From an uncultured Cytophagaceae bacterium (GTDB lineage Bacteria > Bacteroidota > Bacteroidia > Cytophagales > Spirosomataceae): a stretch of DNA of 13,282 bases. The notes under the pieces were generated by a model, which saw only the letters and a list, made by a program, of their open reading frames with translations, was not told the DNA's origin and ran no database searches. Each line of letters opens with the position of its first letter. Within the stretch, counting starts at the first letter, position 1. The stretch covers positions 1-13,282 of the forward strand of contig CALLKB010000018.1 of assembly GCA_938008575.1 (NCBI GenBank), given 5' to 3'. Positions 6,685 to 13,075 of the stretch are shown piece after piece. A program made the position numbers and the translations under genes.

Positions 6685-7554
6685 ATGAAAAAGAGATTAT
6701 TGATTTTGGCGGGCGGAATGGCATCGCGGATGAAGAAAGCGATGGCTGAAGGAGCGTGTGATTTAGATCCTACTTTGGTAGCACAGGCGAATTCGGTGAC
6801 GAAGGGAATGATTCAAGTAGGGAAAAATGGAAAAACTTTAATTGATTATCAATTATACAATGCGCATTTGGCTGGGATTGAGGAAGTGATGCTTTTGTTG
6901 CATCCTACAGATACCGTTTCGCAAGAATATTGTGAGGAATTAATGGCCAAAGATGCTTGTTGGGGTATGAAGATTGTATTTGCGCGCCAACAAATCGTAG
7001 CAGATCGCGAGAAGCCAGCGGGTACAGCGGATGCGGTATATCAAGCTTTGATGCAACATGCCGACTGGCAAAAAGGACGCGTTATTGTATGTAACTCGGA
7101 TAATTTATATAGCGTGAATGCCTTAAAAACATTGTGGAATTCTCCTGAACCCAATGCATTAATTTCGTATCATCGAGATAGTTTATTGTATCCAGCAGAA
7201 CGTATTTCAGCATTTGCTTTGATTCGTACGGATGAGGCGGGTTATTTATTGGAGATCATTGAAAAGCCGACGGCGGAGCAGGCGGCGGAATTGATGGCTA
7301 AGATTGGTCGTTTAGGAGTAAGTATGAATGTCTTTGTGTTTGAGGCATCGACTTTCTTGCCTTATTTAGCGAAGACTCCATTTCACCCTGTTCGTAATGA
7401 GAAGGAGTTGCCTACTTCGGTTGTGATGTTTGGCGAAGGTGAGGGGCGTGGTTTTTACGCGATACCTTTGGCGGAGAATGTGCCTGATTTGACTTCGAAA
7501 GAGGATATTATGGTTATGCAGCAATATTTGGAAGAGACCTACGGGGATTTTTAA
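6685..7554 (+). CDS. sugar-1-phosphate nucleotidyltransferase family protein
   Basis: A 289-residue GT-A-fold nucleotidyltransferase. The N-terminal LILAGGMASRMKKA (residues 6-19) is the LAxGxGxR nucleotide-binding loop in a variant form (GGMASR). Lys40-Gly-Met follows at the place of the usual PK, then GTADAVYQAL (113-122) for base and sugar contact, VCNSDNLYS with the probable metal ligand Asp139, and EKP at 193-195. Between loop and Lys40 there is an unusual insertion of about 20 residues (AMAEGACDLDPTLVAQANS), longer than in RmlA or GalU types. The expected reaction is NTP plus sugar-1-P to NDP-sugar plus pyrophosphate. It lies three bases after the GHMP kinase, a clear two-gene operon, so the kinase product is the likely substrate. 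Which NTP is used cannot be read from the sequence. Palindromic repeats follow directly. Confidence 0.8.
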   Translation: MKKRLLILAGGMASRMKKAMAEGACDLDPTLVAQANSVTKGMIQVGKNGKTLIDYQLYNAHLAGIEEVMLLLHPTDTVSQEYCEELMAKDACWGMKIVFARQQIVADREKPAGTADAVYQALMQHADWQKGRVIVCNSDNLYSVNALKTLWNSPEPNALISYHRDSLLYPAERISAFALIRTDEAGYLLEIIEKPTAEQAAELMAKIGRLGVSMNVFVFEASTFLPYLAKTPFHPVRNEKELPTSVVMFGEGEGRGFYAIPLAENVPDLTSKEDIMVMQQYLEETYGDF

Positions 7555-7564
7555 CATATTTATT

Positions 7565-7584
7565 CCCCAGACTAAAGTCTGGGG
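7565..7584 (+). repeat. palindrome CCCCAGACT-AA-AGTCTGGGG
   Basis: Perfect 9-bp arms around AA. Its outer CCCCAG/CTGGGG is shared with the two palindromes downstream, but the inner part differs (ACT for GTT), so it is a related subfamily. It lies 10 bases after the nucleotidyltransferase stop codon. Confidence 0.75.
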
Positions 7585-7598
7585 TTATTAATAAAAAG

Positions 7599-7618
7599 CC
7601 CCAGGTTTTAACCTGGGG
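7599..7618 (+). repeat. palindrome CCCCAGGTT-TT-AACCTGGGG, copy 1
   Basis: Perfect 9-bp arms around TT. The copy and its immediate flanks (7597-7619) recur exactly at 7636-7658, a period of 39 bases, and with one mismatch at 4316-4335. It looks like a REP-type dispersed palindrome. Confidence 0.8.
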
Positions 7619-7637
7619 TATAGGGGTTATTTTTTAG

Positions 7638-7657
7638 CCCCAGGTTTTAACCTGGGG
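7638..7657 (+). repeat. palindrome CCCCAGGTT-TT-AACCTGGGG, copy 2
   Basis: Identical to copy 1. Unlike copy 1 it is followed by a T-rich tract and so also forms the candidate terminator listed separately. Confidence 0.8.
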
Positions 7658-7669
7658 TTTCTTTTTTTT
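7638..7669 (+). terminator. repeat-derived intrinsic terminator of the kinase-nucleotidyltransferase operon
   Basis: The second palindrome copy gives a strong GC-rich hairpin (9 pairs, 2-base loop) followed at once by TTTCTTTTTTTT (7658-7669). This is the classic rho-independent arrangement and lies 84 bases after the last stop codon and before the next promoter region. The very small loop in the simple fold means a few inner pairs would open in practice. Confidence 0.6.
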
Positions 7670-7688
7670 GTTATCTAGGAATTATTTG

Positions 7689-7695
7689 TACTTTG
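7689..7695 (+). promoter_or_regulatory. possible promoter box of the GntP permease gene
   Basis: TACTTTG resembles the TAnnTTTG box with one base fewer between TA and TTTG. It ends 21 bases before the ATG at 7717. If used, the in-frame TTG at 7693 would lie in the promoter, which supports the ATG start. Weak motif call. Confidence 0.3.
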
Positions 7696-7716
7696 GTGCA
7701 AAACCTATTTAATAAG

Positions 7717-9030
7717 ATGTCGATTGCATTTGTAATACTGTCCATAGGACTCTTGGTCTTTTTGATTACCTATTTAAAGGTAAATTCATTTATCGCTTTT
7801 TTATTGGTCAGTATTTTCAGCGGGATACTGCTAGGTTTGCCCTTGCCAGATTTAGCCAAATCGATTCAAAAAGGTTTAGGAGATACCCTAGGTTCCTTGG
7901 TGACCATCATCGTGTTGGGTGCAATGCTTGGGAAATTAGTGGCATCGAGTGGTGCGGCCCAACAAATTTCTTCGTCTTTGATTCGATTATTTGGCGAGAA
8001 ACATATTAGTTGGGGCCTCATGGTCACCGGTTTCGTGATTGGCATTCCATTGTTCTATAATGTGGGATTTGTTTTGATGATCCCATTAATTTTTGCCCTT
8101 GTTCAGCGTTACAAATTAAATCCCTTGATGGCGGGCGTTCCTATGATGGCTTCATTATCGGTAGCGCATGGGTATTTGCCTCCACATCCATCTCCAGCGG
8201 CATTGGTGGCACAATTTGGTGCCAATATGGGCTTGACTTTGAGTTATGGTATATTGGTGTCGATTCCTGCGATTATTTTAGCAGGGCCACTTTTCGCGAA
8301 AACCTTAGGTCATATTCAGCCAAAGGCCTCAAAATCTTTTGTGACGCAAGAAATTCCAGCGGATGAATTGCCGAGTATGACATCTAGTTTTTTAACTGCT
8401 TTGTTGCCCGTATTCCTTTTAGTATGTACAACAGCCTTGGATATACAATTAGGAAAGGATTCGCCAGCGTCTCCGATTTTACATTTAATCGCGGATCCAG
8501 CCATGGTGATGCTGATTGCAATTTGTTTTGCGACGTATACCTTAGGGCTCCGACTAGGGAAATCGATGGAATCAGTCATGTCTATTTATGGGGATGCGGT
8601 GAAAGATGTGGCGATGATTTTATTGATTATTGCTGGAGCGGGGACATTTAAGGAGGTTTTATTAGCATCAGGTGTAAGTAAAGAAATTGCGGGTCATTTA
8701 GGGAATTTACCCATTCCTCCTCTAGTGCTTGGTTGGTTGATGGCCGCCATCATTCGCGTGTGTATTGGCTCTGCAACGATTGCTGGCTTAACGGCAGCGG
8801 GAATGATTTTGCCTATTGTGAGTGCGGGTGGTGTGAATCCCAACTTAATGGTATTGAGTATTGGCGCAGGAAGTTTGATGTTCTCGCATGTGAATGATAC
8901 CGGCTTTTGGATGTTTAAAGAATATTTTAATTTATCTGTCAAAGAAACCATACGATCTTGGTCTTTGATGGAGACAATCGTTTCGATCACGGGACTCTTA
9001 GGGGTTCTTGTTTTAAATCAAATTCTCTGA
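7717..9030 (+). CDS. GntP-family gluconate/sugar-acid permease
   Basis: A 437-residue polytopic transporter, the usual length of GntP-family H+ symporters (about 440). Hydrophobic segments run throughout, starting MSIAFVILSIGLLVFLITYL. Family motifs are visible: GLGDTLGSLVTIIVLGAMLGKL (about 53-74), HGYLPPHPSPAALVAQFGAN (151-170), GSATIAGLTAAGMI in the C-terminal half, and FSHVNDTGFWMFKEYF (from about 389). It imports gluconate or a related sugar acid or hydroxy-acid across the inner membrane; which one is not resolvable. The ATG at 7717 is preferred over the TTG at 7693. It follows the sugar kinase and nucleotidyltransferase genes on the same strand, but the terminator and candidate promoter between them argue for a separate transcript. 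No gluconate kinase or dehydratase gene is beside it, so the use of the imported compound is not shown by context. Confidence 0.88.
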   Translation: MSIAFVILSIGLLVFLITYLKVNSFIAFLLVSIFSGILLGLPLPDLAKSIQKGLGDTLGSLVTIIVLGAMLGKLVASSGAAQQISSSLIRLFGEKHISWGLMVTGFVIGIPLFYNVGFVLMIPLIFALVQRYKLNPLMAGVPMMASLSVAHGYLPPHPSPAALVAQFGANMGLTLSYGILVSIPAIILAGPLFAKTLGHIQPKASKSFVTQEIPADELPSMTSSFLTALLPVFLLVCTTALDIQLGKDSPASPILHLIADPAMVMLIAICFATYTLGLRLGKSMESVMSIYGDAVKDVAMILLIIAGAGTFKEVLLASGVSKEIAGHLGNLPIPPLVLGWLMAAIIRVCIGSATIAGLTAAGMILPIVSAGGVNPNLMVLSIGAGSLMFSHVNDTGFWMFKEYFNLSVKETIRSWSLMETIVSITGLLGVLVLNQIL

Positions 9031-9036
9031 TTTCTT

Positions 9037-9056
9037 GGAATAATTTAATTTATTCC
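9037..9056 (+). terminator. hairpin after the permease gene
   Basis: GGAATAA (9037-9043) pairs with TTATTCC (9050-9056) around TTTAAT, seven bases after the stop codon. No T-run follows directly (T-rich sequence starts at about 9067), so termination here is only possible. Confidence 0.35.
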
Positions 9057-9082
9057 CAAATGCATTCTTTTTGTTTTCTGCG

Positions 9083-9101
9083 AATAGTGAAACTATTTTT
9101 T
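9083..9101 (+). terminator. second weak hairpin with T-run
   Basis: AATAGT/ACTATT (9083-9088 and 9092-9097) around GAA, followed by four T residues. The stem is AT-rich and weak. It could be a back-up terminator for the permease gene. Confidence 0.25.
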
Positions 9102-9221
9102 GTAGGATAGATCAAATGGGGTGCATTTTGGGCTATTTTCCTTTGAATATTCTGAGATTAGTCAATTTTGCCATTAATAATTTGGTTAAAATTTGACAGT
9201 TTATTAATATTTCTCTAATTT

Positions 9222-9234
9222 TCAATCAGATTGA
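9222..9234. promoter_or_regulatory. inverted repeat upstream of the susC-like gene
   Basis: TCAATC-A-GATTGA is a perfect 6-1-6 dyad ending 41 bases before the ATG at 9276, within an AT-rich leader (9031-9275) in which no confident TAnnTTTG box was found. It may be a regulator site or a leader hairpin; no evidence decides. Confidence 0.3.
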
Positions 9235-9275
9235 TTATTTATCAACAAATTTTTCAACCCTAACTAAACAAGTAC

Positions 9276-12200
9276 ATGAAAAAAAATTTACTCATGACTT
9301 TTTTGTTGGCTTTCTTCTCGCTTACGAGTTTAGTAGCGCAGGATAGAAAGGTAACAGGAAAGGTGACCTCGGCTGAGGACGGCTCAGGTTTACCCGGTGT
9401 AACAGTTTCGATCAAAGGAACTGGAAGAGGAACACAAACCAACGTAGACGGAGAATATACCGTTGCAGTTCCAAATGGTTCTACATTAGTTTTCTCTTTT
9501 GTAGGATTAAATGCTCAAAGTATTCAGGTAGGAAGTCAATCGGTTATCAACGTGAAGTTGACGACAGATGCACGCCAATTATCTGAGGTAGTTGTAACAG
9601 GTACAGGTACGGCGATCGACAAGCGTTCGACGGCGATTGATGTACAGGCAATTACAGCGAAAAGTTTACCATCGGTTCCTTCGGCTTCGATTGACCAAGC
9701 TTTGGTAGGTAAAATCGCCGGTGCGCAGATTTCTGCGACGAACGGTATGCCAGGCCAACCGGTAAACATCGTTTTGCGTGGTATTAACACGATTAACCGT
9801 GGAACTTCGCCGATGATCTTATTGGATGGAGTTGAATTAGGTTCAACTGACTTTGGTTCAATCGACTTAAACATCATTGAGCGTGTGGAGGTTATCCAAG
9901 GAGCTGCGGCTGCAACGATTTACGGTGCACAAGGAGCGAACGGGGTTATCCAATTGTTCTCGAAGAAAGGTAAAGCAGGTAAAGTAAACATTGACATTAA
10001 TTCGTCGGTCATTACTTCTACTCCTTTGAATGTGGGTGGTTTACATAAAGCAACGATGCACGGTTTCAAGACAAATGCTAATAACGAGGTTATTGGTGGT
10101 TCAGGAAATCCTTTGGCATTAGATCCTACGTATGGTTCTTATTCAGAAAACGTAATTTTTGCAAGTACGGATCCTACGGTCTTGATCAACAAGCCATATG
10201 ACAAGAACTTGAAATATTATGATCACTTCAATATGTTCTTTGTTCCTACAACGAACTATACAAACTCAGTGGCTATTTCAGGTGGTGCTGATAAAAGTGA
10301 TTATAGCTTGACATTGTCAAATGCAGATAACGCAGGTCCATTCAAAAATGTGGGTGGTTTGAATCGTACGAACTTGACGGCCAACTTAGGTTTTGAGTTA
10401 GCGAAAGGTTTGAAATTGCGTTCAATTACTCAATTAGTATATACGAAGAATACAATCAATGATGGAACGGGTCGTTCAATCATTTATTCGGTATTCAACT
10501 CGCGTCCATTTGCAAACTACGATTTCAAAGATGCTGATGGAAATTATCCAGCGTATTTTGGTGATGCAGTAGGTGTGAACGGTTATAACCCTAATGCGGT
10601 TAACAATTATTCTACGACAGATTCGAAGCGTATTGATATCAATCAAAGCTTGAACTTGAATTATGAAGTAAACAAGTTCTTGACTTTAGATGCGAAATAT
10701 GGAATCAACTACCAAACAGATAATCGTGTTTATACTTACTTGAATCAAACAGGTAATAAGAACATTATGGACCAACAATATTGGATCTATAATTGGAATG
10801 GAAATGATGCAACAGGTGAGTTAAATAAATATGAATACACGAAATCTTTCCAAAACTTCTTGGCTTCTGCTTACATCAAGACAGACTTAGAGAAAGATTT
10901 TGGTTTGAACATTCCATTGCGCACGACGACTCAAGTAGCATTTGACTACCGTAACCGTGAAAACAAGGAGTATGTATCTTATGGTATCGGTTTGCCAAAC
11001 TACACACCATTCAATACTTCGCAAGCAGCTGCAACGTATGTAGCGCGTGATTACCGTGAGCCATTCATTACGTATGGTTACTTAGCGACACAACGTTTCG
11101 ATTATGGAACATTGGGAGGTATTTCAGGTGGTTTCCGTACTGACTTCTCATCTGCGTTTGGTGCGGCATCTACGCCACAAACATTCCCTCGTGGAGATGC
11201 TTACTTACGTATCTCTGAATTAGGCTTCTTCAAGAATTCTAAAATCTCAACTACATTAGAAGATTTCAAAATTCGTGCAGCTTATGGTGAGGCAGGTATT
11301 CAGCCCAATGCGTTTGACCGTTACATCACGTTGAACACGGGTGTTATTGGTTCAGGTAATGCTTTCTATTTCCCATTAACTCAATCAAACCCTAATTTGA
11401 ACGTTGAGATTTCGAAAGAATTAGAGATTGGTACAGATATCGGTTTGAATTTAGGTAAGTCTTCTGCTTGGTTGAATTCATTGAATTTCTCTGGATCTTA
11501 CTGGAAGCGTTCTACTGATAATGCGATCTTTAACGTAGATGCAGCACCTTCTACAGGTATCGGTACAGTAAAAGATAATGCATTTTCATTAGCATCTTCA
11601 GGTATCCAAGCGAGCTTAAATGCACAAATCTACAAGGATGCGGATTGGACTTGGAATTTTACAACAAACTTTGGTAAGCAAACTTCTGAAATTACAGCGG
11701 TTCGTGGTAATGCAGAGGTTGTTGTATTATCTGCTGCAGGTTCATCTGGTTATGTTTTACGTGCAGGTGAGAAAATCGGTCAATTGTATGGTTTCATGGG
11801 AGTTCATAGCTTAGATGCTAAATTGCCAGATGGAACAGATGCAATTGCAGCTGATAAGCGCTCAGCTTATGAGGTAGCAAGTAATGGCTGGGTGGTTAAC
11901 AAATCAACCAAGGCGCCATATTTCTCTACGAAAATGTTCAGCTTTGGAGATCCAAACCCTGCATTCAATGCATCGTTTATCAATGAGTTGTCATACAAAG
12001 GAATTGTAACATTCAACTTACAAGTTGATTTAGTTCAAGGAGCTCATTTGTACAACCAAACAAAAGAATGGATGTACCGTGATGGTATTCACTCTGATTA
12101 CGATCAGCCAATTACTATTAATGGAGAAACACAAGCTTACACTGCGTTCTACAGAAGTATTTATGCAGGTGGTGCAGCGAACGGAACAAAGAACTACTTC

Positions 12201-12296
12201 TATGAAGATGCTTCTTTCTGGCGTTTAAGAAACCTTTCTTTTGGAGTTGATATTGCAAAATTGACAAAAATCAAATTTACAAATCACCTCAGATGA
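9276..12296 (+). CDS. SusC/RagA-family TonB-linked outer-membrane protein, C-terminally truncated
   Basis: A 1006-residue receptor of the SusC/RagA class, which imports oligosaccharides or other large nutrients through the outer membrane using TonB energy. A signal peptide (residues 1-22, ending SLVAQ) is followed by a carboxypeptidase-D-like beta-sandwich (about 24-96; GKVTSAEDGSGLPGVTVSIKG), the conserved LSEVVVTGTG linker (102-111), and a plug domain (about 115-235) with QALVGKIAGAQI, VNIVLRGINTI, PMILLDGV and IERVEVIQGAAAATIYGAQGANGVIQL. The rest is beta-barrel. Normal members continue past the FWRLRNLSFG-like strand, reached here near residue 980, for some 60-100 more residues and end on an aromatic beta-signal. 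This frame instead stops after KFTNHLR, so the last strands are absent and the product would probably not insert correctly. The expected susD partner is also missing; unrelated AT-rich sequence follows. Either a real rearrangement or an assembly join broke the gene. Confidence 0.85.
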   Translation: MKKNLLMTFLLAFFSLTSLVAQDRKVTGKVTSAEDGSGLPGVTVSIKGTGRGTQTNVDGEYTVAVPNGSTLVFSFVGLNAQSIQVGSQSVINVKLTTDARQLSEVVVTGTGTAIDKRSTAIDVQAITAKSLPSVPSASIDQALVGKIAGAQISATNGMPGQPVNIVLRGINTINRGTSPMILLDGVELGSTDFGSIDLNIIERVEVIQGAAAATIYGAQGANGVIQLFSKKGKAGKVNIDINSSVITSTPLNVGGLHKATMHGFKTNANNEVIGGSGNPLALDPTYGSYSENVIFASTDPTVLINKPYDKNLKYYDHFNMFFVPTTNYTNSVAISGGADKSDYSLTLSNADNAGPFKNVGGLNRTNLTANLGFELAKGLKLRSITQLVYTKNTINDGTGRSIIYSVFNSRPFANYDFKDADGNYPAYFGDAVGVNGYNPNAVNNYSTTDSKRIDINQSLNLNYEVNKFLTLDAKYGINYQTDNRVYTYLNQTGNKNIMDQQYWIYNWNGNDATGELNKYEYTKSFQNFLASAYIKTDLEKDFGLNIPLRTTTQVAFDYRNRENKEYVSYGIGLPNYTPFNTSQAAATYVARDYREPFITYGYLATQRFDYGTLGGISGGFRTDFSSAFGAASTPQTFPRGDAYLRISELGFFKNSKISTTLEDFKIRAAYGEAGIQPNAFDRYITLNTGVIGSGNAFYFPLTQSNPNLNVEISKELEIGTDIGLNLGKSSAWLNSLNFSGSYWKRSTDNAIFNVDAAPSTGIGTVKDNAFSLASSGIQASLNAQIYKDADWTWNFTTNFGKQTSEITAVRGNAEVVVLSAAGSSGYVLRAGEKIGQLYGFMGVHSLDAKLPDGTDAIAADKRSAYEVASNGWVVNKSTKAPYFSTKMFSFGDPNPAFNASFINELSYKGIVTFNLQVDLVQGAHLYNQTKEWMYRDGIHSDYDQPITINGETQAYTAFYRSIYAGGAANGTKNYFYEDASFWRLRNLSFGVDIAKLTKIKFTNHLR

Positions 12297-12297
12297 A
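12265..12297. other. probable breakpoint between the susC-like gene and foreign-looking DNA
   Basis: SusC-like coding sense ends at about 12282-12293, while a second open frame, with no start codon until 12352, is already open from 12265 and reads coherently as ITSDEINEELVRIKLENFKKIEA. Two genes thus appear cut at the same place. No terminal repeat, transposase or tRNA was seen at the join. Confidence 0.5.
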
Positions 12298-12351
12298 ATC
12301 AACGAAGAGCTTGTCAGAATCAAGCTGGAAAATTTCAAGAAAATTGAAGCA

Positions 12352-12582
12352 ATGGATGTTGAAGAAGTTGAGGAGTTCCTAAATGATTTGCTTATTTCAA
12401 CTGATATTGTAGTTGAAGGTATGAATTTAGTTAGTAATCTGACAAGTGGAGAAGCGATCGCTTACAGAGCTCTGGCAAAGTTAGCCCAAGGAATCGAACT
12501 AGCAATCCATTGGATTCAATCTAACACAGAAACTGAAGAAGATGATGTGTTGGGCTTGCGTGAGGATAATGACGAGCTGTGA
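12352..12582 (+). CDS. hypothetical acidic helical protein, probably 5'-truncated
   Basis: From ATG 12352 this gives 76 residues, beginning MDVEEVEEFLNDLLISTDIV and ending in the acidic tail ETEEDDVLGLREDNDEL. The frame is open back to 12265, and the upstream residues (ITSDEINEELVRIKLENFKKIEA) continue the same charged, helix-forming pattern, so the true gene probably began further upstream and lost its 5' end at the breakpoint. The sequence EAIAY is encoded across a GCGATCGC octamer (12454-12461). No signal peptide or membrane segment. I do not recognise the family. Its end overlaps the next gene start by 14 bases, which suggests a two-gene unit. Confidence 0.5.
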   Translation: MDVEEVEEFLNDLLISTDIVVEGMNLVSNLTSGEAIAYRALAKLAQGIELAIHWIQSNTETEEDDVLGLREDNDEL

Positions 12583-12955
12583 TGTTCCCTGGGATGATTT
12601 AAAACCAGAAACTAAAAATAAATTAATTTTATCTGCTGAAAATAAATCTTTTTCAGATTTCAAGATGTACCCAGAAATTGGTGCCTTCGTTGTCAAAGAG
12701 CGAGAAGATTTTTGGAGATCTGTGGGGTGTTTTACCTGCCTCGAAGGAGAAAAGGGGCAGGATGAATTTGGTTATATAACTTTGGGTGGTGTAACGCTTT
12801 TAAATTATAAAGATTTAATAAATGATTTAAGGCTTCCTGCGGTAGATACACCAACCTTGGAAATATCAACAAATGTTTGGATATGTCCAGTGTGCTCAAG
12901 ATGGATACTAGATTATATACCCAAATATGACACTATACCGATAAAATCCATGTAA
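12569..12955 (+). CDS. hypothetical protein with two CxxC pairs (zinc-ribbon-like)
   Basis: A 128-residue protein beginning MTSCDVPWDDLKPE. It carries CFTC at residues 54-57 and CPVC at 106-109, about 50 residues apart, a spacing suited to one zinc site with a beta insertion between knuckles (GYITLGGVTLLNYKDLINDLRLP). The remainder is mixed and soluble. I do not recognise a family and assign no function. Upstream in-frame ATGs at 12542 and 12545 would add nine residues; 12569 was preferred because the added MMCWACVRI is read inside the upstream gene and looks like a shadow. It overlaps the preceding gene by 14 bases, so coupled translation is likely. Confidence 0.6.
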   Translation: MTSCDVPWDDLKPETKNKLILSAENKSFSDFKMYPEIGAFVVKEREDFWRSVGCFTCLEGEKGQDEFGYITLGGVTLLNYKDLINDLRLPAVDTPTLEISTNVWICPVCSRWILDYIPKYDTIPIKSM

Positions 12956-13075
12956 CAATATCAAAATAAATAAAATATTGATGATTGTATAAGAAATATT
13001 GAATAATTAATTGTTACCATAATATTTTCTATCAATGGATTTGTTGGTTTAATTAAATTTAAAAGGAAACTAAAA
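12956..13075. other. very AT-rich intergenic spacer
   Basis: Positions 12961-13080 contain 20 G or C in 120 bases by hand count (about 17%). Stop codons fall in all plus frames. Apart from AAGGA just before 13076, no promoter box of the type seen elsewhere in the window and no convincing hairpin was found. Confidence 0.5.

Noticed and set aside
7597..7658. Two identical repeats separated by a short spacer, possible mini CRISPR
   Set aside because: The units are near-perfect palindromes 39 bases apart with a 16-base AT-rich gap, no third regular unit and no cas genes. The related palindrome at 7565 differs inside. This fits REP-like repeats, not CRISPR.
8694..8990. Minus-strand frame of 98 residues within the permease gene
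   Set aside because: Shadow of the conserved GntP C-terminal region; no supporting features.
9536..9877. 113-residue minus-strand open frame inside the susC-like gene
   Set aside because: Antisense shadow of the conserved plug domain; no start context or motif supports it.
12265..12582. Insertion sequence or prophage end as the cause of the junction
   Set aside because: No transposase, integrase, terminal inverted repeat, target duplication or tRNA fragment could be seen at or after the join; the small proteins match no phage protein I recognise.
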